Both the position numbers and the translations under genes were made by a program. A stretch of DNA of 64,000 nucleotides from assembly GCF_002878395.1 (NCBI RefSeq), contig NC_061119.1, positions 40,533,754 to 40,597,753 on the forward strand, read 5' to 3'. Of this stretch, positions 11,861-21,762 are shown piece by piece (position 1 is the stretch's first letter; every line of letters starts with the position of its first letter). The notes under the pieces were generated by a model. That model ran no database searches and had not been told where the DNA came from. It worked only from the letters and a program-made list of their open reading frames with translations. Source of the stretch: Capsicum annuum (taxonomy: Eukaryota; Streptophyta; Magnoliopsida; Solanales; Solanaceae).

Positions 11861-12198
11861 CCAAGACCACCACCTACACCACAACCAATGCCACCACCAA
11901 TTCCACCGAGACCACCACCAATGCTACTAATACCAACAACAATACCAATACCGCCAACACTACCACCAATGCCACCAATGGCAACACCAAGACCACGAAG
12001 ACCACCAACACTACCACCAATTCCACCAATGGCAACACCAAGACCACGAAGACCACCAACACTACCACCAATGCCACCAATACCAACACCAAGACCACCG
12101 ACACCACCACCAAAACCACAAATACCGACACCACAACCAACAGCCACCAACAATACGACAAACACCATCCAACAATACCACGATAGTAAACAAAACAC
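11815..12198 (-). CDS. Glycine-rich protein, possibly secreted; start damaged
   Basis: An open minus-strand frame of 127 codons. It starts with a hydrophobic stretch (MFCLLSWYCWMVFVVLLVAVG) that looks like a signal or membrane segment, then a long run of GG-rich repeats such as GGIGGSVGGLRGLGVA. The DNA behind it has a 54-base unit repeated twice around 11961-12068. In frame upstream, codons for KAPKKILVFVLVF extend the signal-like region, but an ATG at about 12228 is followed at once by TAG, so the natural start is probably lost and 12198 is only the next ATG. Glycine-rich proteins of plants are often wall-associated. The plus strand is also open as a proline-rich reading, which I take as the complement. 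I do not recognise a specific family, and it may be a repeat artefact. Confidence 0.35.
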   Translation of the reverse strand: MFCLLSWYCWMVFVVLLVAVGCGVGICGFGGGVGGLGVGIGGIGGSVGGLRGLGVAIGGIGGSVGGLRGLGVAIGGIGGSVGGIGIVVGISSIGGGLGGIGGGIGCGVGGGLGGLFIATGGRSVERY

Positions 12199-12264
12199 TA
12201 AAACAAAAACTAGGATTTTCTTGGGTGCTTTCTACATTTTTAGCATCAAAACTCAAAATTGTTA

Positions 12265-12683
12265 ACCCATTCTCGAAGATAATACAACTAAAACTCTTTT
12301 TTCATCATTAACTAAAAAAACCTTAATTTTTAGAATAAAGAGAAAATGTATAAATCTTCTCAAACTCTATTACCTGCGAAGATAGAGAAAATGATGGATA
12401 CAGGCAAGAATGAAGTCAAAAATAACAATTATGTGATCAAAAATTGAAAGAAAATCAATCAGTTTTAAAGGGTTGAGAAATATGTTGAGTATTTATTTTC
12501 TATATTATTGAGAGAGATAGATAGATAGAGAAGAGCGAGAACTTGATATTTAAAATAAGGAAAAGTTTTTCTCGTAAATGGATGATTTGTAATTTTGGAA
12601 AAGAATGACAAGTTTTGAAATTGTTAATTTGGTCTTAATTGATCTTGATTAATTTTTAAAATTTTAAAAGATATAGTTTTTAA
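12265..12683. other. Non-coding AT-rich stretch
   Basis: No gene seen. Contains a short GATA/GAGA run near 12508-12540. Confidence 0.6.
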
Positions 12684-13655
12684 AATATTAAGTTGATGAG
12701 AATCTTTTCAACTTAGAGTGATCTATCGATGACTCGGGCCGAGGTGAACGCAATATAACATTATGCAATTGCAAAGACTCAATTGAAGTAGTAGTTGACC
12801 CTATGAACTCATTCCTAGTTCTACCAAAATCAATTTAGGTACTATCTTAACATTAAGTTAATGAGAATATTTTCAACTCAGAGTGATCGATCGACGACTC
12901 AGGTTGGGATGAATGCATTACCAACACCATGCAATTGCAAAGACTCAATTGAAGTTATAGTTGACCCTATGAACTCATCCCTAGTTATACCTAAATAATT
13001 TAGGTACTATATTAACATTAAGTTGATGAGAATTTTTTCAACTCAGAGTGATCGATCGATGACTCGGGTCATAAGGAATACAATACCAACACCATGCAAT
13101 TGCAAAGCCTAAATTGAAGTTGTAGTTGACCCTGTGAACTTATACCTATTTCTACCTAAATAAATTTACGTACTAACTTAACATTAAGTTAATGAGAATC
13201 TTTTCAAGTCAGAGTGATCGATTGATGACTCCGATCGGAATAAATGAAATACCTACACCATTAATTGCAACGACTTCATTAAAGTTGTAGTTGACCCTAT
13301 TAACTCATACCTAGTTTATTTTAGGTACTATATTAACATTAAGTTAATGAGAATCTTTTCAACTCAGAGTGATTGATTGACGACTCAGATCGAGATAAAC
13401 ACAATACCAACACCATGCAATTGTAAAGACTCAATTGATGTTGTAGTTCACCCTATGAAATCATCCCTATTTCTACCTTAATAAATTTAGGTACTAGATT
13501 AACATTAAGTTAATGAGAATTTTTTTAACTCAGAGTGATCGATCAAAGACTCGGATCGAGAAGAACGCAATACTAACACCATGTAATTGCAAACACTCAA
13601 TTGATGTTGTAGTTGACCCTATGAACTCATCCCTAGTTTTACCTAAATTAATTGC
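12684..13655. repeat. Satellite-like tandem array, six copies of about 165 bases
   Basis: The phrase AACATTAAGTTAATGAGAAT begins units at about 12684, 12849, 13014, 13180, 13335 and 13501 (spacings 165, 165, 166, 155, 166). Each unit also carries CAGAGTGATCGATCGA, ACCATGCAATTGCAAAGACT and GTAGTTGACCCTATGAACTC. Copies differ by scattered substitutions and one shorter unit. The period is close to nucleosomal length, as in many plant satellites, but the array is short and in a chromosome-arm-like setting. No coding frame survives. Confidence 0.93.
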
Positions 13656-13945
13656 AATGAAATCTATTGCAACAAATGACTGAGTTGATGGAAATTTTCA
13701 AACAGATATTCATATCTGTTGCAACAGATGACATAACTGATTTAATTATTAAATAGACATTTGCATCTGTTGTGACAGATGACTGAGCTATTGAAAATTG
13801 TCAAACAGATATTGATATCTATTGTAATAGATGGCATATCTGATATAATTATCAAATGGACATTTGCATCTATTGTTACAGATGACTGAGCTATTGGATT
13901 TTTCAGATAGATATTGATATCTGTTGCAACTGATGACATATTTGT
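13656..13945. repeat. 102-base tandem repeat built on palindrome cluster 3
   Basis: Three diverged units spaced about 102 bases (TCAAACAGATATT at 13698 and 13800, a variant near 13903), each holding ATCTGTTGCAACAGATGACAT-type palindromes. The perfect core is at 13715-13728. It directly abuts the 165-base array. Confidence 0.8.
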
Positions 13946-14869
13946 TTGAAAATCTTTTTTCTTCTTTTAATTTTAAAGCAAGCTTCTATCTGAAAGAAGA
14001 AAGATAGATAAAATAGTACTACTAAAGGCGGTAAAAAATATTTCTTGGATAACTAAAAAATCTCATTGAGTAGTCTTATCTTGTCTTTTCAATATCACCC
14101 ATATTTCTTGTGCCCCTCAAGTTATTAATGAATATTAATGAATATTTAAACCCATGTCTACATCTAGAATTATCTCATCTCTCCTTCAACCCTAAATTTA
14201 TTTTATTCATCTCTTATCTTTTTCTTTCTCTCATTTTTGGGGTTATCATAACCTTTTTTCTCTCTTTTCTCTCCTCTTTATCATAAAGATCCTTTCGATC
14301 TAAATCGATTCATATCTTGCCTCGATTGAAATTGTTGTTTTGATCCCTTCTTGACATTGCAGGCAAGGTATGATTCACTATTTCTCTTTTATTCTCGTCT
14401 TCTTCTTTGCAAGTTATTTACATCTATTTTTTTATTTAATTACCATTTACCTATATCATATTTATTTAAAAAATTTGAAGGAACTTTTAATTTTTGAATA
14501 AACAAAATGAGAATTTTTATTATAATATGCAAAAAAGTCATCTGTTGGGAGAAGTTTAAAAACTTTGTGAAAGTATCATTTTTCTGTATGTGTTTTGTTT
14601 ATTTTTTTGTTGTTGATGCTGTTATTAATGTTGTTGGTGGGATTAGTGTCGTTGAAACTTGTGGTGTGGTGTTGTTGATGGTGTTGGAACTAAGGATGTT
14701 GCTTCTTTGTTGTTGATGATGTTGTTAATAGTGTTAGAACAAATGATGTTATTTCTTTGTTGTTGATGTTTTTTATTTATTGTTTCTTTGTAGTTTATGC
14801 TGTTATTGATGTTGCAATAGACAGAGCAACTGTTGGAATAAATCAAACCACTAGCAAGGCTGGTTTGAT
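13946..14869. other. No gene recognised; CT-rich then GTT-rich sequence
   Basis: A CT-rich stretch (14150-14290) followed by GCAGGCAAGGTATGATT (about 14361) resembles a leader with a splice donor, but no protein follows. 14590-14820 is a degenerate repeat of TTCTTTGTTGTTGATG and makes short open frames on both strands that I do not accept as genes. Confidence 0.5.
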
Positions 14870-14930
14870 GTATTCCAATAGATTCCACATCTGTTGCAAC
14901 AGACTCCACATCTGTTGCAATGGATGGATA
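14870..14930. repeat. Palindrome cluster 4
   Basis: CACATCTGTTGCAACAGACT and a second half copy, with a perfect core at 14890-14903. It lies just outside the left arm of the long inverted repeat. Confidence 0.75.
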
Positions 14931-16085
14931 ATGTTCTTTCTATTTTTCTCCTTTTTGACATGAATTTTTTTCCTCTTCTTTTTAGATATAAGGAACTGAA
15001 AGTTGATCAGCTTTTTTCTAACCAACATAAGAGGCTACAATAAAGATAGGTTCAGAGGAATAAGCTGCTTGCAGATGGAACCACTTCATATGTGGGAGGT
15101 ATGTATTACTAATAATATTATTATGAAAACACTCATAGAGGACTCCAATTTTGTGAATAATGCTTTTACCATTTTTTCATTGATCATTCAAATAAGATAT
15201 CTGTAATTTTACAGTTAAGTTTGATAGGTCTAAACTGATAAGGTTGAGGGACCATGAATATGGTTCTGATACCCTATTAAAATTTAATGTCGATTGTTTC
15301 TCATGTTTATATGTCAAGCATTATGAAGGGATATAGTTTTGGTGTTATTGTAAAAAGATTCAATAGCGATTGGAATAACTTTTAGGGTGCATTGGACTCT
15401 GAGAGCGCCTTCAAAGCCTCATACTACTTCAATCAAGAACATAAATCAATATAGTTATTGCCCTAGCCCAAATTTATATGGTTGGGTTACTCAGGGTGAT
15501 AATTATATGCCAGAAGGTACGGCAGGAGAATGCCCACAAGGGTAAATGGGGGGTTGATGAAAGATTATATCATCTGAGAGCTAATTAAAGAGGAAACATA
15601 GGGTAAAAAAAACTTCTAGCGAATCTGGCTGATGAAACTGAATTAGATCATGAGAAATCTGAATCAAGTGCAAATATGAAAGTGTATCCAGTAATGTAAA
15701 TCCGTCTATTGTTTCTCTAAAAGAAAAATAATGTAGATGGAGACTTTGCTAGGGAGCTGCAACTAGGAAGCATGGTCAGTATGATTACCTACATAGAAAA
15801 TAGCAGAACACCAAGAAAGCAACTTCGCGAGAATCGAGGGTTAAAATAACGTACAGTAAGTAAAAAAAACTTATGCTAATAATATTTGTAGTTAAAATAA
15901 GGAATAAATGTGAAGGCGTCAATTTCTGAATTCTAAATTTCATCCCATGCCTTCTTGTTTGTGGTTTTGATTAGGTCCACTACTATTGATTTGACCTGAT
16001 CGGATCCACAAATAAGATTGAAAGATAGATTGAGTATCATTAATCCTTTAGCAATATGTATATAATTGATTGTGTTTTCTAGCCT

Positions 16086-16312
16086 TAGCACGCTTTCAAC
16101 ATATCTTGGAGAAGATCAGAGGTTTGCTGTAGTATGTGAATCTCGATAATTTTTAAGATTACCTCCAACTTGCTGATTCTATATTCAATCTTGTCGTTGC
16201 AGTTGTTGAGGTCGGTGTAGAGTTCTTGGTCTTTTGTGATCTAGTCAACAAGGAATAATTTCTTAAAAGTTGTGGCATTGTAAAAGGCCTTCAGAAGGCT
16301 TCCAGAACATTT
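16086..16312 (-). pseudogene. Coding block in left arm, mirrored copy of an unknown exon
   Basis: Minus-strand reading contains TKDQELYTDLNNCNDKIEYR and continues to LLQDMLKAC. It is the mirror of the block at 17175-17396 and shares its in-frame TAG, so the stop predates the inverted duplication or was copied by conversion. The pattern of charged and leucine residues suggests a helical or coiled-coil protein. Family not recognised. Confidence 0.55.
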
Positions 16313-17174
16313 TCTTCAGTAGACTTAAATGATACATGTAGGGTTTGCTATGTTTGTTTTAGGTCAAAATATATTGATGCACATTCAGGCAGTGGTCCGA
16401 ATAGTTGAATAGCTCACTTTTATCGAATGTTGTTCAATGCAGCTTGCTCAACAAACCTTCAAAGGATTTGATAGGTCAATTATCCTGGAATTACATAATG
16501 TTTGATGTAAACTGATTTTACCAAGCCTATCAAGCGTTACATAACTCCAGGCTCATTACCCTACCAAAACCTTTGCTCGAGTTAGTTCACAAATCAAATA
16601 AACTCAATCTCTCAGCCTTTCTATCGATGACTCTTCTCCCATATAAAGGACAAGATATTCGCCATGGAAAAGTCTACACCATCTCCAGAACTTCTTGCCA
16701 TAACAAAAATCTTGAGAAGGAATGACTAGGAATCTCTTAATATGACTTTTATGACTAGTCATATTGAGAGATCACTAGTTATGCCTTTTCAAGACTTTTG
16801 CTGTGGCAAGAATTTATGGCAACGGTGTAGACTTTTACATGACAGGTATCTTATCCTTCATATGGGAGATGAGTCATCAGCAGAAAGGATTAGAGATTGA
16901 GCTCGTTTGATTTGTGCACTAACTCAGGCAAAGGTTTTGATAGGGTAATAAGCCTGGAGTTACGTAACATTTGATAGGCTTGGTAAAATTAGTTTAGATC
17001 AAAATTTATGTAATTCCAGGATAATTGACCTATCAAATTCTTTAAAGGTTTGTTGAGCAAGCTGCATTGAACAACGCTCGAAAAAAGTGAGCTGTTCAAC
17101 TATTGGGACCATTGCTTGAGTGTGCATCAATATATTTTGACCTAAAACAAACATAGCGAACCCTACATGTATCA

Positions 17175-17396
17175 TTTAAGTCTACTGAAGAGGCCTTTTA
17201 CAATGCCACAACTTTGAAGAAATTGTTCCTCGTTGACTAGCTCACAAAAGACCAAGAACTCTACACTGACCTGAACAACTGCTGTGACAAGATTAAATAC
17301 AGAATCACCAAGTTGGAGCCAAGCTTAAAAATTATCGAGATTAACATACTACAGCAAACCTCTGATTTTCTCCAAGATATGTTGAAAAAAGCTTAG
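17175..17396 (+). pseudogene. Coding block in right arm, unknown helical protein
   Basis: 74 codons, open apart from one TAG at codon 22: FKSTEEAFYNATTLKK, then DQELYTDLNNCCDKIKYRI, then LKIIEINILQQTSDFLQDML. Conservation of this reading between the two arms is better than in the surrounding DNA, which argues that it was once an exon. Both arms also share the downstream phrase near 17500-17560 that could encode a further segment. I do not recognise the family; a coiled-coil structural or regulatory protein is a guess. Confidence 0.55.
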
Positions 17397-18454
17397 GCTA
17401 GAAAACTCAATAAATTATATACATATTGTTAAGGGATTAATGATACTCAATCTGTCTTTCAATCTTATTTATGGTTCTGATCAGGTCAAATCAATAGCAG
17501 TGGACCAATCGAAACCACAAACAAGAAGGCATGGGATGAAATTTAGAATTCAGAAATTGATGCCTTCGCTTAGATTCCTTATTTTAACTGCAACTGTTAT
17601 TGGCGTAAGTTTTTTCGACTTACTGTATATCATTTCAACCCTTGATGCTATCGAGGCTACTTTCTTGGTGTTCTGCTATTTTCTATGTAGGTGATCATCT
17701 TGACCATGCTTACTAGTCGCATCTCCCTAGCAAAGTATCCATCTGCATTATTTTTCTTTCAAAGAAACAACGGGCAGATTTACATTACTGGATACACTTT
17801 CATATTTGCACTTGATTTAGATTTCTCATGTTTTAATTCAGGTTCATCGGCCAGATTCGCTAAAAGTTCCTTTACCCTATATTTCCTCTTCAATTATCTC
17901 TTAGATAATATAATCTTTCACTAACTCCCATTTTCCTTGCAGGCATTATCCTTCGGCTCCTTCTGGTGTATAATCCTCTTCTCGAACAACTCTTCCATAT
18001 AAATTTAGGCTAGGGGAATTTCTATTGATTTTTCATTCTTGTTTGATGCAGTGTGAGGCTTTGAAGGCCTTCTTAGAGTCCAATGCACACTTAAAACGCT
18101 ATTGGATCTCTGTAATAACATCAAATATTGATCCTTTTTCAAAACTTAACATGCATAAACATGAGCAACATCTATCAGTAATTCGTAACAGGGTATCGAC
18201 ACCATCATCATGGGGCCCTCAGCCTTATCAATTCGAACCTATCAAACTTAACTGTATAATGCAGGATCTTGTGTGAATGATCAGTGCTTAATCGATTAAA
18301 AAATATATTCACAAAAATATTATACTTTGTGTGTTGTCCCGATGACCTTATCAGTAATACTTAACTCCCACACATGAAAGGAGATCCATCCATCTGCACG
18401 CACCTTATTCTTCCTAGCCCCCCTGTGGCTTAAATTGAATAAATAGATGACTAA

Positions 18455-18655
18455 CAAGTTGCAACATATGCCACATCTGTTTAATTGTCAAACAATTATA
18501 GAAATCTATTATGACAGATGATCAATCTATTGCAACATATGACATATCTGTTGGAAAAATCAAACAGATATATCCATCTATTGCAACAAATTGTCAATAT
18601 GTTGTAAATTATCTAACAGATGAAATATATTTTGCAACAGATTACCCATATATTA
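18455..18655. repeat. Palindrome cluster 5
   Basis: About nine diverged copies of the CATCTGTTGCAACAGATG theme (for example CTATTGCAACATATGACATA and TTTTGCAACAGATTACCC). It lies between the long inverted repeat and the first miniature gene. Confidence 0.75.
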
Positions 18656-18772
18656 GATTTATTTTAAAGTAATTTTATTTTCTTTCCGAAATACAATAAA
18701 GATAATATGTTGTATTTAGATCTATTTTTTTAATTTACTTAAGCTGAAAAGTCAATAGTTTTATTTAAAAAC

Positions 18773-18842
18773 AGGTGAACAGTTGTGGCTTTTTGACTAA
18801 CCCATTCGAATTCAATACTTTATAAATAGGTCCCTCCTTACT
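18773..18842 (+). promoter_or_regulatory. Promoter of miniature gene copy 1
   Basis: AGGTGAACAGTTGTGGCTTTTTG at 18773 and TATAAATAGGTCCCTCCTTA at 18821 match the promoter of copy 2 (26951-27020) almost base for base, including the distance between the two blocks. TATAAATAG is a standard plant TATA box, 47 bases upstream of the ATG. Confidence 0.75.
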
Positions 18843-18867
18843 TGTTTATTCCACTCCACTTCTAGAT

Positions 18868-19089
18868 ATGGCTGATCCAGATTTGTACAAGGTGATTCAT
18901 CTCGAGCCCTTGCGGGAACTTGAAAGTCAGATTCATGAACTCTTAAGGGACTTGGGCGACTTTAGAGCAAGGCTGGGGAGGGCCCTGTTGCGGCCGGATG
19001 ACAATAATACTAATACTAATACTAATACTAATACTAATACTAATACTAATACTAATAATGATAATTATAATATTAGTAATAATAATTAG
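18868..19089 (+). CDS. Miniature gene copy 1: short coiled-coil protein with Asn/Thr tail
   Basis: Intact 73-codon frame. Residues 1-45 are charged with leucines in heptad-like spacing (HLEPLRELESQIHELLRDLG, then DFRARLGRALL), suggesting a coiled coil. From residue 46 an Asn/Thr-rich tail is encoded by an (AATACT)n microsatellite at about 19003-19055. The start is the first ATG after a conserved TATA box, preceded by TTCTAGAT as in copy 2. A second, disabled copy lies at 27231-27428 with aligned ELxxQVRDLxxELGxxRAR-type core and an Asn-only tail. Copy 1 lacks most of the 5' leader intron inferred in copy 2. Function unknown; dimerisation through the coiled coil is only an inference. Both copies sit between palindrome clusters, suggesting carriage by a transposable unit. 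Confidence 0.55.
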   Translation: MADPDLYKVIHLEPLRELESQIHELLRDLGDFRARLGRALLRPDDNNTNTNTNTNTNTNTNTNNDNYNISNNN

Positions 19090-19329
19090 GTTATGTTTTT
19101 TCTTTTAGCGTATGTATTTTTTTTTAATATCAGATCTATCGAAGGGTATATTTTTTTATGGTATATATTTGTATATAATGGATTCAAAAATCTATGTTTG
19201 AATGACCTTGAATTTTTAGTTCTTACTTAATATTTAATTATCATTCTGTTTATTCTTTATTCTCAATAGGTTGACGGTTGGAGGTAGGAATTGAGCATTT
19301 GTAGTAATAGAGGTTAATCTAATACGTTA

Positions 19330-19821
19330 GATGGATCATATGTTGCAACAGGCGGTTATTAATAAAAGAAGGGCTATTATTGTTATTGAGAGGGTGAAAA
19401 ATCATGACTTTATGATTATTTAATATGAAAAATGGTTCATAAATAAATAATAATAAAATACATGATAAACACAATTTATAACCATAAAAGAACGGTTATT
19501 TAATTTTAATAACTGATTGTGACTTTTCACCAATTTTGTTTTTCAATCTATTTTTAAAATTATTTTATTTTTACATAATAAAAAAAGTCACAACATGGAG
19601 TTAATTAAGTTATATGATGATTGTTTAGAAAAAGGTGAACAGTCATAACTTTTTATCTAAACACATTCAATAATGTTGTTGATGCATCAAATTCCCCATA
19701 TGTTGCAACTGATGAATCAACTGTTAGAAAAAATAAAAAAAGTTCCTAAAATAGATGGTCGATTTGTTGCAAAAGATGGTATATCTGTTGCAATAGATGG
19801 GTTATCTGATGCAACAGATAT
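19330..19821. repeat. Downstream cluster 6 and relic of a third promoter copy
   Basis: Holds ATATGTTGCAACAGG near 19338, AATCATGACTTT and AAAAAGTCACAAC motifs, a degenerate copy of the promoter block (AGGTGAACAGTCATAACTTTTT at 19633) with no gene after it, and a dense palindrome cluster at 19690-19821 that ends at the gypsy insertion. Confidence 0.65.
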
Positions 19822-21762
19822 TGTAACAATCCTCTCAATCGTTTGTAAAATTTTCTTATCTTTTCTATTTTAGCTCTCCTCATAGTTGGTGTACGTGAAT
19901 GATGACTCACGAGATGAGTAGTACCAATTCTTGAGGTGTTCGGAAGTTATTGAAGTCATTAGTTGGATTATTGAGATTTAATAAATTTAAGCTTGATCAC
20001 AGTCAATCTTTGGTCAAGACGACCTCGATATGATATTTTAATATTTTCAATAGATTTGGGATATACTTTTTAGTCAATTACATATTTAATTTATTTCTAT
20101 AGAGTTTCGAATAAATTTTAAATTTTTTTAGAAGTTTTGGGATCTAAAATAATTAATTTAATTGTGGTTTAATGGGTCAAAACCACAATATTTTTACTAT
20201 CTCATATCACGTACTTTCAGTTATAGGGTTAAACCCTTTTTGAATGATAACCAAAAACAAGCAAAAAAAGAAGGGGAAGGTCAGATTTTTTATCAAAAAG
20301 CTAAGCCGCTGCACCGCTATGGTGTTGAAAGGAATTATTTCAGATTTTGAACGTTCTGAATTTATCAGGAAGGGCAGGGCACTTGTGGACTAGTGACATT
20401 TGGATTCTTCGGTTGAGGTAGGTTACGGTTTAATTGGAGTTTAGATTCGACTTAATTGTGTGTATGCTCCTAAATTGGATACTTGTTGATTGGTATTCGG
20501 ACATACTTGATATTGTTGATGTTTGGATTGTTGATGCGTGTATAAATAATTATTAAAAATTGACTTGATGGAATTATCTTATGACATTAAGTGTACTTGC
20601 AAACGTGGTACATTGTGTTGTATGCTGTGAGGTTGTGTAAATTGATATTGATAATACTTGTTTATATTTATGTTGGATCAGGTACTACGCCAGTACGTTT
20701 ATATTTATGTTGGATTGGGTACCATGCCAGTACATTTATATTTATGTTGAATTGGGTACCACGCCGGTACGTTTATATTTATGTTAGATCGGGTACCACG
20801 CTGGTACGTTTATATTTATGTTGGATCGGGTACCACGTCAGTACGTTTATATTCATATTGGATTGAATACCACACCAGTACACTTATATTTATGTTGGAT
20901 CGGGTACGACGCCGGTCAATTTATTTTTATGTTGGATCGGGTACCACGCTGGTACGTTTATATTTATGTTGGATCGGGTACCATGTCGGTACGTTCTTAT
21001 TTATGTTGGATCAGGTACCACGCTGGTACGGTACATGAACATATTATGTTCCCCGCAGGTCATGATTATTTGGGCAAAAATAAGTCCCATAGCATGTGTG
21101 TACATACTTGTGTTGATTCTATGGATGTTTACCGTATGGTTGATACTCTTGATAGTTATGTGGCTTGTTTGTGAGCACTATGGACCTATTATTGCTGTAT
21201 TGTTGATTTAATGAGAATTTGTTATTTGATGATGCCTATCTACTTGTTTTTCTAATTATGTTGTGTACATGCTATTAAATCGAGTTGACCTATGATACCC
21301 TTCTAGTACATAGTGGTTTGCACGGATACTACACTGTACTCTTCTTTTGTTGAGCGCAAAAAGTGTTCTAGAGGCTCAAACATGACCTCACCTCTAGAGT
21401 TTGATATCAAATCTTGATCCAAGGGTGAGCACTCCATCTCCAGGCTGCCATGGGTCATCTTGTTGTTCTTTTCCATCTTTCGACCAATGAAACATTCTTT
21501 ATTTACTTTATTTTGGGTATTCTTTAGACATGATCTTTGTTAGTAGTTCTTGTACGATGACTTTCGGATCTTGAAAATTTTAATAAGTAGTTTGTTTGAC
21601 TTCCGTATTAATAATGATTAGTCCTGGATTATTGTCATTATGATAACTTTATGATAATGTCATCTCAGTATTGACTAAATGATTGGGTAATAGTTTGATT
21701 TAGATGGTTCTCCCACATAAAGATTAGTGTGGGTGACACTCATGACCATTTGGGTCGTGGTA
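19822..21762 (+). repeat. 5' LTR of the LARD-like element
   Basis: 1941 bases with ten 37-base minisatellite units at 20661-21030. The element end is GGTCGTGGTA, a change from the GGTCATGACA of the 3' copy. Confidence 0.9.
20661..21030 (+). repeat. 37-base minisatellite, 10 copies
   Basis: Unit TTTATATTTATGTTGGATCG plus GGTACCACGCCGGTACG. Because 37 is not a multiple of three and the unit has no stop on this strand in any phase, all three forward frames stay open and give overlapping GSGTTPVRLYLCWIGYHAG-like readings; these are not proteins. Confidence 0.97.

Larger units (their letters stand above)
15031..18430. repeat. 3.4-kb long inverted repeat, arms about 1.7 kb, loop about 9 bases
   Basis: The left arm (about 15031-16747) is the reverse complement of the right arm (16757 to about 18430). 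The centre reads AATATGACT, nine bases, AGTCATATT. Matching landmarks: GTGCATTGGACTCT (15390) with AGAGTCCAATGCAC (18076); GCAGCTTGCTCAACAAACCT (16440) with AGGTTTGTTGAGCAAGCTGC (17046); CAGTTAAGTTTGATAGGT (15213) with its complement at 18237. In a 250-base piece aligned by eye about nine bases in ten match; toward the outer ends identity falls. It contains remnants of a coding exon in both arms. Transcription across it could make a long hairpin RNA. It may be a foldback transposon or an inverted duplication of gene fragments. Palindrome clusters flank it on both sides. Confidence 0.93.

Noticed and set aside
11888..12265. Proline-rich plus-strand open frame
   Set aside because: Complement of the glycine-rich minus frame; the hydrophobic leader is only on the minus strand.
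14507..14909. Short open frames on both strands
   Set aside because: Generated by GTTGTTGATG low-complexity repeats.
18025..18276. 83-codon plus-strand frame
   Set aside because: Lies in the outer right arm of the inverted repeat and is not kept in the mirror copy.
20591..21211. Three overlapping open forward frames of 85-118 codons, also at 25250-25735 (up to 161 codons)
   Set aside because: They are the 37-base minisatellite read in each phase plus LTR sequence; no start context, no domain.
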